A DNA stretch of 52,142 nt from a virus: positions 1 to 52,142 of IMG/VR virus record IMGVR_UViG_3300000525_000005. One strand, 5' to 3'. Shown one piece after another: positions 16,049 to 22,393 of this stretch. The notes beneath the pieces were generated by a model. The model was not told the origin of the DNA, made no database searches, and saw only the letters and a list, made by a program, of their open reading frames with translations. How positions within the stretch are numbered: the stretch's first letter is position 1; each line of letters begins with the position of its first letter. The position numbers and the translations under genes are program-made.

Positions 16049-16870
16049 TTAGATTTCTAAATAGCGGATGGAGTTATCTTCATTTAAAGGAACAGCATAG
16101 TTCCATTCAGAATTAGTAGTACGGATAGGTAATGTATCCTCAGTATTCATAGATAGTACGCTCTGAGGACAGAACGTACGTGAAGGTCTTTTACACCGCT
16201 CTTCGGATATATCTGAAACAGCACAACGTATACTATCCTCATACATATTTTTGTCTAATAAATAACTGAGAAGTTCCATACCTGAGATAGTACGTTTAGT
16301 TACTACTGCAACAGGTACTTCTAGAGTAAGCGGTTTACCAAAAGAATCTACAGGTACAGCATAGTCCCAAGAGCAGCCACAAGTCAGAAACTCATGAATG
16401 CTGCTATGGCTGTATCCTACTACTGTATTCCTTGCCCCATTCATGATAGCTACAGAGTCACTCGTATCACTAACGAAAGAGAAAAATGGAGCTTGATTAG
16501 TATTAATAAGGTATTCAGCAAGAGATGTACCAGTTAAGCTAACGGTATCTTGATTCTCATACACACGCCTAGTTCCATCAGTATTTAGTGGAGTGGCAAA
16601 ACGATAGGGATCGTCATATGTCTCATACTTATATGGAGAATCCTCTAATCTACTAGTAACGAAAGCGATATTTCTTAAGTCAACAACGTTCTCATTAATG
16701 TCAGATACTGAGCAAAGAACAATACCTTCAGTTTCTAATAAGTAATCACAGAAAGTAGGACCTACTAATTCTTCAGTTTTTCCTTCACCTTTTAAAGTTT
16801 TGATTTCTTCCTCTGCTTCTTTTAGACGTTTGGTTAATTCTTCACGAGATAGTACTAAACTGTCTGACAT
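16049..16870 (-). CDS. Hypothetical protein with three internal repeats
   Basis: 273 residues. After a short coiled-coil start (EELTKRLKEAEEEIKTLKGE) there are three diverged repeats of about 80 residues: each begins G-x-x-L-x-YLL/I (FCDYLLETEG, LAEYLINTNQ, LLSYLLDKNM), has a VSD step (CSVSDI, FVSDTS, AVSDIS) and ends near W/F-x-A-T/V-P (YRFATPL, WDYAVPV, WNYAVPL). Cysteines recur but in no obvious metal-binding spacing. A tandem-duplicated binding module is likely; its ligand is unknown. TGAGGAACTACC precedes the ATG. Confidence 0.7.
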   Translation of the reverse strand: MSDSLVLSREELTKRLKEAEEEIKTLKGEGKTEELVGPTFCDYLLETEGIVLCSVSDINENVVDLRNIAFVTSRLEDSPYKYETYDDPYRFATPLNTDGTRRVYENQDTVSLTGTSLAEYLINTNQAPFFSFVSDTSDSVAIMNGARNTVVGYSHSSIHEFLTCGCSWDYAVPVDSFGKPLTLEVPVAVVTKRTISGMELLSYLLDKNMYEDSIRCAVSDISEERCKRPSRTFCPQSVLSMNTEDTLPIRTTNSEWNYAVPLNEDNSIRYLEI

Positions 16871-16886
16871 GGTAGTTCCTCATTTA

Positions 16887-17276
16887 TTAAGATGTATGGA
16901 CTAAGCCCATATGTTTATAGACAGTAGTAGATACTGTTTTATTATTCTCAACGCTATGTTGAGACTGTTTAAATGTAAATGGATAACAAGGCCTAAAACC
17001 ATTAATAGTTAGTACCTTATCTAGTACAGCATTAAAGTAAGGGGCGCCACCCAACATGATACTGTCTACCTTATACATACCAGATATACGTATGTACTCT
17101 TGGAGTACAAAAACAATATCATTAGCACGTTCAATTAGTTGGGTAACTGTAGGTATAGGTTGAAAAGTACCAAGAGCATTAATTCTACTAATATACTCAT
17201 GAGGTAGATCTATGATACCTACAGCTTTTTGATCTTCTGTAGCTTTATGGCGAGTAAGGTTAAGTATGGTTTCCAT
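16887..17276 (-). CDS. Conserved phage hypothetical protein
   Basis: 129 residues from the ATG at 17276 (METILNLTRHKA); AGGAAACACT lies before it. An upstream in-frame ATG at 17381 is rejected because it would be translated through a terminator. The pattern NLTRHKATxEQ ... GIIDLP ... SIMLGGAPYFNAVLDKVLTI ... PCYPFTFKQS ... YKHMGLV recalls a family of short phage and prophage proteins of unknown function. The fold looks alpha/beta with a GGAP loop. No catalytic role can be stated. Confidence 0.7.
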   Translation of the reverse strand: METILNLTRHKATEDQKAVGIIDLPHEYISRINALGTFQPIPTVTQLIERANDIVFVLQEYIRISGMYKVDSIMLGGAPYFNAVLDKVLTINGFRPCYPFTFKQSQHSVENNKTVSTTVYKHMGLVHTS

Positions 17277-17300
17277 AGTGTTTCCTGGGGTGAAAAAGAA

Positions 17301-17324
17301 AAAGCCACTCAAATGAGTGGCTTT
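17301..17324 (-). terminator. Terminator after the 59-residue gene
   Basis: Stem AAAGCCACTC/GAGTGGCTTT with a four-base loop; on the - strand it runs into TTCTTTTTC. It lies between the gene at 17342-17521 and the ATG at 17276. Nearly the same stem is found at 38244-38271. Confidence 0.8.
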
Positions 17325-17341
17325 ATTAGTTTTAGTTATTG

Positions 17342-17521
17342 TTAACCGTCCCAACCTTCGTTGTATTGAATACCTACCCAAGATTCATCGTTATATGGGT
17401 AGGGTACAATATCCATATCATTCATAATATCGTCTAACTCTTCTTTCCTAGCTTGGGATTTCTCCATATCTGAACGATTGAAATGGTTTTTTATTGTCAC
17501 ATAAAAGTTTGAATCTTTCAT
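17342..17521 (-). CDS. Small hypothetical protein
   Basis: 59 residues (MKDSNFYVTIKNHF...), starting after AAGGAGAT, a strong ribosome binding site, and ending GWDG just before the terminator at 17301. Acidic with several Met-Asp steps. No recognised domain. Confidence 0.65.
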   Translation of the reverse strand: MKDSNFYVTIKNHFNRSDMEKSQARKEELDDIMNDMDIVPYPYNDESWVGIQYNEGWDG

Positions 17522-17582
17522 TGTAAATCTCCTTGGTATTTATTGGAGTATATTAGATTAGTATTACACTAACCTAATCCAA

Positions 17583-17609
17583 ACACGGGCAGAATGCCCC
17601 ATAGTTTAA
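17583..17609 (-). promoter_or_regulatory. GGGCA hairpin element, site 1
   Basis: The - strand reads CTAGTTAAACTATGGGGCA, then a hairpin GGGCA-TTC-TGCCC. A near copy, CTAATTAAATATGGGGCA with stem GGGGCA/TGCCCC, lies at 21145-21165. Both lie just after an early gene or promoter and before a small gene with a strong ribosome binding site. A promoter for the phage RNA polymerase, a processing site or a weak terminator are all possible. Confidence 0.45.
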
Positions 17610-17774
17610 CTAGAGTGGTTTATATCTGTTATTGAATTCTTCTACAATACAATGATCTGATACACCTTCAGGTAAGTACTCAAACGTTACTTCCATATCC
17701 TCTATGAACAAGACACGAACATTTGAGCCATACTTTACACTAATATATACATGACCTATCTTTGGGTATTTCAT
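17610..17774 (-). CDS. Small hypothetical protein after RNAP2
   Basis: 54 residues from the ATG at 17774 (MKYPKIGHVY), which follows the RNAP2 stop (17776) by one base. A second in-frame ATG at 17789 overlaps the RNAP2 end; neither has a strong ribosome binding site, so translation is probably coupled to RNAP2. Beta-rich, acidic end. Function unknown. Confidence 0.55.
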   Translation of the reverse strand: MKYPKIGHVYISVKYGSNVRVLFIEDMEVTFEYLPEGVSDHCIVEEFNNRYKPL

Positions 17775-17775
17775 A

Positions 17776-18972
17776 TCAGGATATTCCATAGTTGGATTGT
17801 CTAACGATAGTAGCAAGCTCTTGAACATTATCACGCTTCTCTACTACAGCATCAGACTGATACAGTTGGTTTAAGATATCATCAATGATAGTACTCTCTA
17901 CTAGATCACCCATAATATCTGCGTATACTCTTCTCATTTGATTACAGTTAACTGGTGAACATGCGAAACTATCATGTATGGTAATGATTTCAAAAGGTTT
18001 ATGTTTTAAACTCATCTCAATCATACGTATAAGTGCTGCACGCATAGCAGGTGGGTAGGTAGCCATAGTACGTATATCTACTTCATCTAACATAGTCATA
18101 TCAACTATATTAGTCTCTTCATATCTACGTGATTGAACAGACTCTTCATTAGAAATATAAGCTGTCTTTAAATACTTTAATGCATCATTAAGCTTACGTG
18201 GTGAGTAGTTGCAACGTCTAATAAGTGTACGTAATACATAGGCATCAATACTGTGTACTACGTTAGATATAAGGGATACACCCTTTTCTGTAGACTCAAT
18301 GACTTGTACCCTAACTACTGGTGTATATCGTAGTTCTTCTACATGTACTTTAGTTTCTATTGTAGTAGTAACTGGTACTACTGCTTGATGACCGTCAGGT
18401 AATGCCCATGAGTTTATATCTACATCTGGATTCCAAGCATTACGTAGTAACTCTAGTAACTCATAAGCTCCTGGACACTCTCTCTCAAGGGTTTCAAAGA
18501 ATTGTGGTAGTAAGTCCCCAAAGATCTCTTTAGGGACCTTGACAGAGCCGTAGAATCCCTTCATTACCGCACTCTTAGCCTCAGCTCTTGATATTTCAAT
18601 GTCTTCGTCCATATGTTCATTCATAGACTGTGTTAGTAGAGTATAAGCATCTGTCCTCTTATTAGGTAGTACAAGCCCTGTAAGCGTACAACCTGCTTTA
18701 CAACCCATTACTGCTGACATTATCTGTAAGCCACTACAGATAGCATCTAGGGCTACTGTGTGACCTACTTCCTGACCTTGTTGGGTCTGTCTTAAAGCAT
18801 TGACTGCTTTCATATATAGATAAGGCTCATCTGCTATAGTAGATAGCAATTCTAAATCGTCTATGTTCTTTTTGACCCATTCAATACGATCTTCATACTC
18901 CATTTTGTCATGTCCGAAGTAATTTGCGATGTCTATGGCTAGGTACTGCATTGGATTGTATTCATTAAACAT
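17776..18972 (-). CDS. Phage RNA polymerase subunit 2, RNAP2 (N4 gp16-type)
   Basis: 398 residues, close to the size of N4 RNAP2. It carries the C-terminal palm and fingers of a T7-like single-subunit RNA polymerase: motif A LDAICSGLQIMSAVMG (catalytic Asp in DAICSGLQ), motif B RAEAKSAVMKGFYGS (R, K and YG spaced as in the T7 family), and motif C TIHDSFAC with the second Asp. The N-terminal part of the enzyme is a separate gene (RNAP1). In N4 the two subunits form the enzyme that transcribes middle genes. AAAGGAAAATACCT precedes the ATG. Confidence 0.93.
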   Translation of the reverse strand: MFNEYNPMQYLAIDIANYFGHDKMEYEDRIEWVKKNIDDLELLSTIADEPYLYMKAVNALRQTQQGQEVGHTVALDAICSGLQIMSAVMGCKAGCTLTGLVLPNKRTDAYTLLTQSMNEHMDEDIEISRAEAKSAVMKGFYGSVKVPKEIFGDLLPQFFETLERECPGAYELLELLRNAWNPDVDINSWALPDGHQAVVPVTTTIETKVHVEELRYTPVVRVQVIESTEKGVSLISNVVHSIDAYVLRTLIRRCNYSPRKLNDALKYLKTAYISNEESVQSRRYEETNIVDMTMLDEVDIRTMATYPPAMRAALIRMIEMSLKHKPFEIITIHDSFACSPVNCNQMRRVYADIMGDLVESTIIDDILNQLYQSDAVVEKRDNVQELATIVRQSNYGIS

Positions 18973-18996
18973 AGGTATTTTCCTTTATGTATTGGT

Positions 18997-19251
18997 TTAA
19001 CTAATGCAGAAGCCTTCAAAAGGTCTAACTGAAAACATTTTTGATAATTTTAGTTTTACTGATTTATCATTTAAAACTTCTGAGGGTGTGAAGTCAGTTG
19101 AGAATTGCATGGACAGTATAAATTGCTTATTTACATGATAAGTAGTAAGTACTTCTACTTGCCATGTAGTAGTGTCCTTAAGGATAACGTTGACTGTCAC
19201 ACCTGCGGATTCTAACGCTGTATAAAATGTTGGGTAGCATATAGTAGCCAT
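18997..19251 (-). CDS. Hypothetical protein between RNAP1 and RNAP2
   Basis: 84 residues, beta-rich start (VTVNVILKDTTTWQVEV) and basic middle. AAGGAGTATCTTT gives a strong ribosome binding site. One of three small genes inserted between the two polymerase subunits, which are adjacent in N4. Function unknown. Confidence 0.65.
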   Translation of the reverse strand: MATICYPTFYTALESAGVTVNVILKDTTTWQVEVLTTYHVNKQFILSMQFSTDFTPSEVLNDKSVKLKLSKMFSVRPFEGFCIS

Positions 19252-19279
19252 AAAGATACTCCTTAATATGTGTGGGTAC

Positions 19280-19305
19280 GAGCTACCGCCTAACGGCTAT
19301 AGCTC
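19280..19305 (-). other. Hairpin overlapping the stop codon of the 78-residue gene
   Basis: Outer arms GAGCTA/TAGCTC enclose a smaller GCC-GTTA-GGC stem. No T-tract follows. It lies between two genes and could slow ribosomes, act in RNA processing or terminate weakly. Confidence 0.4.
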
Positions 19306-19526
19306 TCATTCATTTGTTGTCTTAATATAGTGATATAAGCAGAGTGTGAGAAGAACAGCTTTAGGTTTAACATCCACTCTGAGTTAGCACGTGTTAAGAA
19401 TGTTACATCCCTATCGTGTAATGGAAATGAGACATAGGCTGTCACTTTCCCATCTATACCTACAGGATAGATATTATGTGTTTTTAATTTATATAGTTTT
19501 CTTACTTCTTTCCTAGTGAATATCAT
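19290..19526 (-). CDS. Hypothetical protein between RNAP1 and RNAP2
   Basis: 78 residues, basic N-terminus (TRKEVRKLYKLKTH), no recognised domain. AAGGAGAATTATA is a strong ribosome binding site. Part of the small gene insertion between the polymerase subunits. Confidence 0.65.
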   Translation of the reverse strand: MIFTRKEVRKLYKLKTHNIYPVGIDGKVTAYVSFPLHDRDVTFLTRANSEWMLNLKLFFSHSAYITILRQQMNESYSR

Positions 19527-19537
19527 TATAATTCTCC

Positions 19538-19756
19538 TTAATACTTTAATTCTCTAATTTCAAATGAGTCATATGGGAAGCGATCCTCACACATATCTTT
19601 TAATTCTTGGGCCAATTCCTTTTGATTTAAGAATGTAGCTGAACTGGGTGCCACATCAAGCATGATGATGGTTCTATTACTGGATGACATACCTCTATCT
19701 ATATTTAGTACGAATTTACCTGTACCACTAACTACACCATAGAATACATTTTCCAT
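19538..19756 (-). CDS. Hypothetical protein directly after RNAP1
   Basis: 72 residues, start overlapping the RNAP1 stop by one base (TAATG), so translation is coupled. GGGAGAG lies inside the RNAP1 end as ribosome binding site. C-terminal half acidic and helical. Function unknown. Confidence 0.65.
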   Translation of the reverse strand: MENVFYGVVSGTGKFVLNIDRGMSSSNRTIIMLDVAPSSATFLNQKELAQELKDMCEDRFPYDSFEIRELKY

Positions 19757-20676
19757 TATAACTCTCCCGTTATTAACTCTTTCTTCTTTAGGTTAAAACT
19801 GGCCTTCTCGTATCCAGTTCCTTGGGTATTAAAATGATAACCCTGTGCGTATAGTCTCCCTCTTTTGTCGGGTTTGTGGGTTAGGTAAACTGTCCTGTCT
19901 TTGATGATATTCTTAAGATGATTAAACTGTTCTAAGTAACGGTCATAAGTGAGCATACTATTATGGTAAGACTCCCTATCTTTGTGTGACATTCTTGCTA
20001 ACTCATTAACAGCTATCTCCTTTTTATTAAATGGTTTAGTCATGTCAGTTATGAATGTATCTAGTACATACTCATTAGCATTCATAGTATTGATTACATC
20101 TAGACTGATATTCCCTGAATGGTCGTTATCCCTACCACCTAGGATTACTGTGTCCTTATTGATGGTCTTATAACCACTCTCACTATTACTAGTGAGTAGT
20201 TGTGGTCTTTCTACCATCGGAGGTAGATAACATCCCACGTATATCTGTCTCTGTAGCTCGTCAGAAGGCTTTACCAGTGATTGTATGATGTATGTACCAC
20301 CAATACTCTTATCAAGCCCATATAGCCCTACAGGAACTAATAGAGCTATTAAGTCACATACCAGTTGTATGTTATCTAATTTGGTAAGGTCATGAGATAA
20401 GTTAACCATTCCACCCACTGATATTAGTGGCAATCCTTTACTACAGTGGAGAGTAATAGTAGTGAATATTTCTACTGCTATATCCTCTAGGTGATGATAT
20501 CTAATAGCATCTTTTCTGCGTTCATGACTGCCCCACTTTGTCTCCATCATCCAGTCTTTTAGTACTAGGACTGCATGGTCTATATGAGTCATTAAGTCTT
20601 CTACTAACTCTAGTCTTACTGCCTCTTTCACATGCTGTTTATGTAGTAGATGTTCTACCTGATTTTGACTTATCAT
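19756..20676 (-). CDS. Phage RNA polymerase subunit 1, RNAP1 (N4 gp15-type)
   Basis: 306 residues from the ATG at 20676 (MISQNQVEHLL); AAGGGTG lies before it, and the in-frame ATG at 20718 has a poorer context. It is the N-terminal portion of a T7-like RNA polymerase and ends with the DxxGR element KPDKRGRLYAQG, followed by YHFNTQGTGYEKASF, which in T7 contacts the template and hybrid. Motifs A to C are in RNAP2. The two subunits together form the N4-type middle polymerase. Somewhat longer than N4 RNAP1 as I recall it. Confidence 0.88.
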   Translation of the reverse strand: MISQNQVEHLLHKQHVKEAVRLELVEDLMTHIDHAVLVLKDWMMETKWGSHERRKDAIRYHHLEDIAVEIFTTITLHCSKGLPLISVGGMVNLSHDLTKLDNIQLVCDLIALLVPVGLYGLDKSIGGTYIIQSLVKPSDELQRQIYVGCYLPPMVERPQLLTSNSESGYKTINKDTVILGGRDNDHSGNISLDVINTMNANEYVLDTFITDMTKPFNKKEIAVNELARMSHKDRESYHNSMLTYDRYLEQFNHLKNIIKDRTVYLTHKPDKRGRLYAQGYHFNTQGTGYEKASFNLKKKELITGEL

Positions 20677-20683
20677 ACATATA

Positions 20684-20899
20684 TCACCCTTTATGTTTGT
20701 TTCTATATGAAGTGACAATGTTATATTTACTACGATAGTGTTTACCGTATTCTACTGCCACATCAATAGCTCTATAACCTTCTGAGAGTGCTTCACGAAT
20801 ACATGTGATATCAATAGCATCATATGTAAGTCCCATTAGATCTAGGTGAGATTTAATATACTCTCTCTGTTTCTTAATCTCTTTGGCTTTAGTATTCAT
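20684..20899 (-). CDS. Small early protein, paralogue of the gene at 20913-21116
   Basis: 71 residues. The segment LSEGYRAIDVAVEYGKHYR aligns with LSPGYTVLDVVVAYARTVR of its upstream neighbour, and the N-terminal helices also match, so the two are tandem duplicates. AAGGTAATACTT precedes the ATG. Basic C-terminus. Function unknown. Confidence 0.7.
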   Translation of the reverse strand: MNTKAKEIKKQREYIKSHLDLMGLTYDAIDITCIREALSEGYRAIDVAVEYGKHYRSKYNIVTSYRNKHKG

Positions 20900-20912
20900 A
20901 AGTATTACCTTA

Positions 20913-21116
20913 TTAAGTTATTAAGTTATTAATACGTACTGTTCTAGCGTAGGCTACTACTACATCTAATACCGTGTATCCTGGACTTAGTACCATATAG
21001 ATACTACTAATTTCCTCAGGACTGTGTTCAAGGTTTAGTTGGTCTAAATGCTTGATAATATCTGTATAGTGCTTGGTTCTAATTTCAGCTGCTTGGCTTT
21101 CTAATGTGGGTGTCAT
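20913..21116 (-). CDS. Small early protein, paralogue of the gene at 20684-20899
   Basis: 67 residues from the ATG at 21116 (MTPTLES); an open extension to 21164 would begin inside the GGGGCA hairpin and is not favoured. AGGAAATAGT precedes the chosen start. It is the first gene after the early promoter-like element at 21179-21220. Function unknown. Confidence 0.65.
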   Translation of the reverse strand: MTPTLESQAAEIRTKHYTDIIKHLDQLNLEHSPEEISSIYMVLSPGYTVLDVVVAYARTVRINNLIT

Positions 21117-21144
21117 ACTATTTCCTAATGATTTAATCGCACAC

Positions 21145-21165
21145 AAGGGGCACAAATGCCCCATA
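21145..21165 (-). promoter_or_regulatory. GGGGCA hairpin element, site 2
   Basis: Stem GGGGCA/TGCCCC with a four-base loop, preceded on the - strand by CTAATTAAATAT. This is a near copy of the element at 17583-17609, and the stems differ in length but not in pairing. It lies between a promoter-like hairpin and the 21116 start. Confidence 0.45.
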
Positions 21166-21178
21166 TTTAATTAGATAA

Positions 21179-21220
21179 GTACCACCCCAAGCCCGTCAGG
21201 GCCAGTGGAGCAATAGGTAC
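21179..21220 (-). promoter_or_regulatory. Candidate virion RNA polymerase early promoter, site A
   Basis: The - strand has GCCC-TGAC-GGGC followed by TTGGGGTGG, lying about 65 nt before the small gene at 21116. Sites B (21972-22007) and C (22428-22463) have the same TGAC loop and a TTGGTGTAG tail, but different stems that still pair. N4 virion RNA polymerase recognises short hairpins of this type, and N4 has three early promoters. Here site A is the most diverged: the CTATCTAA box upstream is lost. Confidence 0.5.
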
Positions 21221-21249
21221 TGTCTGATCTCTAGTAGTGTCTGTTCCCT

Positions 21250-21325
21250 TCAGGCAATATAACTGACCACATCTTTTCGTGGTCACCATTGCCTTAAAGA
21301 GCAATACACGGTGTTTTGTGTATTG
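21250..21325 (-). other. Structured gene-free region with nested stems
   Basis: On the - strand, AGGCAAT/ATTGCCT encloses TGACCAC/GTGGTCA, and CAATACAC/GTGTATTG forms a separate eight-base-pair hairpin just upstream. No T-tracts or tRNA signature are present. It may be a small structured RNA, a processing site or a weak terminator for the 26-residue gene at 21337. Confidence 0.5.
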
Positions 21326-21336
21326 ATTGTGGTTAT

Positions 21337-21417
21337 CTATTTAGGGTCAGTGAAGTATGCTGCTATCCCTAGAGTGAGTAGGAATGCACCAAAGACTACT
21401 AATATTAATACGAGCAT
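21337..21417 (-). CDS. 26-residue single-pass membrane miniprotein
   Basis: The ATG at 21417 is preceded by AAGGAGTAGTAC, one of the best ribosome binding sites in the window, at ideal spacing. The product is almost entirely one hydrophobic helix (LVLILVVFGAFLLTLGIAAYF) with a TDPK end. It lies in the first transcribed early genes. A membrane-acting host-modifying peptide is possible. Confidence is limited by its length. Confidence 0.55.
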   Translation of the reverse strand: MLVLILVVFGAFLLTLGIAAYFTDPK

Positions 21418-21420
21418 GTA

Positions 21421-21558
21421 CTACTCCTTAACTAGTAAAGGGATAACTACTAGTACACACCAGCCATCAGCACGAGCTAGACTAGATGCTTCGTATGTAG
21501 ATAGAGCATTGTACTGGGTGTAGACACCACAACGTGTTATTACGCTATATGTTTTCAT
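21421..21558 (-). CDS. Small early protein, MKTYS start
   Basis: 45 residues from the ATG at 21558; AAGGAAATACCTT lies before it, and an upstream in-frame ATG at 21603 is not supported. The start MKTYSV and helix STYEASSLA resemble the MKTYT-type proteins near 5 kb, so it may be a distant member. It ends 3 nt before the miniprotein start. Function unknown. Confidence 0.6.
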   Translation of the reverse strand: MKTYSVITRCGVYTQYNALSTYEASSLARADGWCVLVVIPLLVKE

Positions 21559-21640
21559 AAGGTATTTCCTTAATGATTGATAGATAAAAGAATGACCACA
21601 CACCCGAAGGTATGTAGTCAGTAGTCAGTTTAGTATCAGG

Positions 21641-21937
21641 TTATGCAATAGATGCCATAATTGAATCTAGGTCAAGTTCTGTTTTAATTTTAGAACTAAC
21701 TCCTGCTTCACGGTAATAAGCATCTGCAATGGCTGAACCAAATGCTGCTTGTGCAAACTTCTCGTTAGCTTGACATTTCTCAATGATATCGTCTTGATCA
21801 TCTATAATCATAAATCCAATCTGGTCAACTGGAGCTACTGAACCTTTACGGTATAGATTGATGTAATGTTTAGCTGGAGTACGGTCACTGTTGTTAGTAG
21901 TGGGAGTATTGGTATTATTTGAGGTTAAACGTGCCAT
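21641..21937 (-). CDS. Early hypothetical protein
   Basis: 98 residues from the ATG at 21937 (MARLTSNN), after AAAGGAATACCATC; an in-frame ATG at 21964 has no ribosome binding site. The first 25 residues are Asn/Thr-rich and probably disordered; the rest is beta then helical (YINLYRKGSVAPVDQIGFMIID). Directly downstream of promoter-like site B. Function unknown. Confidence 0.7.
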   Translation of the reverse strand: MARLTSNNTNTPTTNNSDRTPAKHYINLYRKGSVAPVDQIGFMIIDDQDDIIEKCQANEKFAQAAFGSAIADAYYREAGVSSKIKTELDLDSIMASIA

Positions 21938-21971
21938 GATGGTATTCCTTTGATTGAAGAACAAGATTGTC

Positions 21972-22007
21972 CTACACCAAAACCGTCAGGTTAATCTGTT
22001 TAGATAG
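21972..22007 (-). promoter_or_regulatory. Candidate virion RNA polymerase early promoter, site B
   Basis: The - strand reads CTATCTAAACAGATT, then AACC-TGAC-GGTT, then TTGGTGTAG. Site C has CTATCTAACAGATGG, GAGC-TGAC-GCTC, and TTGGTGTAG. The stems differ at every position except the loop-closing C-G pair, yet pair perfectly in both, so the hairpin is maintained. It sits about 35 nt before the 21937 start. Function inferred from N4. Confidence 0.6.
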
Positions 22008-22174
22008 GTAGGCTAGGATTGGACAGAGTAGTAAGTACAGTCTCCCGCAGAAGATGGATCTGTCAAGAACCTGTAAGCTACGCTAGTGTACCTGTCCTGT
22101 CCAAGCCTTGTGTCTTGTGTCGTAGTACATTGTGTCGTAGTAGAACTACCACTCCGAAGAGTGATAGCTGATAG
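22008..22174. other. Gene-free leader between the first two early genes
   Basis: No supported gene. It contains a repeated string TTGTGTCGTAGTA (two copies near 22115-22145) and, just after the 22175 stop, a stable - strand hairpin CACTC-TTCG-GAGTG with a UUCG tetraloop, which may mark the 3' end of the first early transcript. TTGACA on the - strand near 22050 lacks a matching -10 box. Confidence 0.45.
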
Positions 22175-22393
22175 CTATGAATCCATGAGATCATTGATGA
22201 TTTGATTGACATCTTTCTCTGGCATACCTGCATCTGAATCCATGAATATCTTGTACTTAGTAGCTGCCTCGTTACGAGACTGAGCTAGCCCTAACATGGT
22301 CTGGTCTGCGACAATTTCTAATGACTTAGATGCTTTGTTTACAACGCCAAAGATAGACATGAGTGCTGATAAGAATGCGGTGAATGCTTGCAT
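22175..22393 (-). CDS. First early gene: small hypothetical protein
   Basis: 72 residues. The N-terminus has a hydrophobic helix (FTAFLSALMSIFGVV), then a charged helical part (NQIINDLMDS at the end). AAGGAGTAATATC gives a strong ribosome binding site, and promoter-like site C lies 35 nt upstream. By position this is the first gene expressed after infection. Function unknown; a membrane-associated host-takeover role is possible. Confidence 0.7.
   Translation of the reverse strand: MQAFTAFLSALMSIFGVVNKASKSLEIVADQTMLGLAQSRNEAATKYKIFMDSDAGMPEKDVNQIINDLMDS

Noticed and set aside
17277-17381. N-terminal extension of the 129-residue protein to an ATG at 17381
   Set aside because: It would be translated through the terminator at 17301-17324 and overlaps the end of the 59-residue gene; the ATG at 17276 has a good ribosome binding site.
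21117-21164. N-terminal extension beginning MGHLCPLCAIK (possible CxxC protein)
   Set aside because: The extension is made by translating the GGGGCA hairpin. The ATG at 21116 has a better ribosome binding site, and the similar hairpin at 17583 does not open into a gene.
21181-21235. A tRNA-like gene in the GTACC...GGTAC region
   Set aside because: No cloverleaf with T-loop or anticodon arm can be drawn; the stem and TGAC loop match the other early promoter-like sites.
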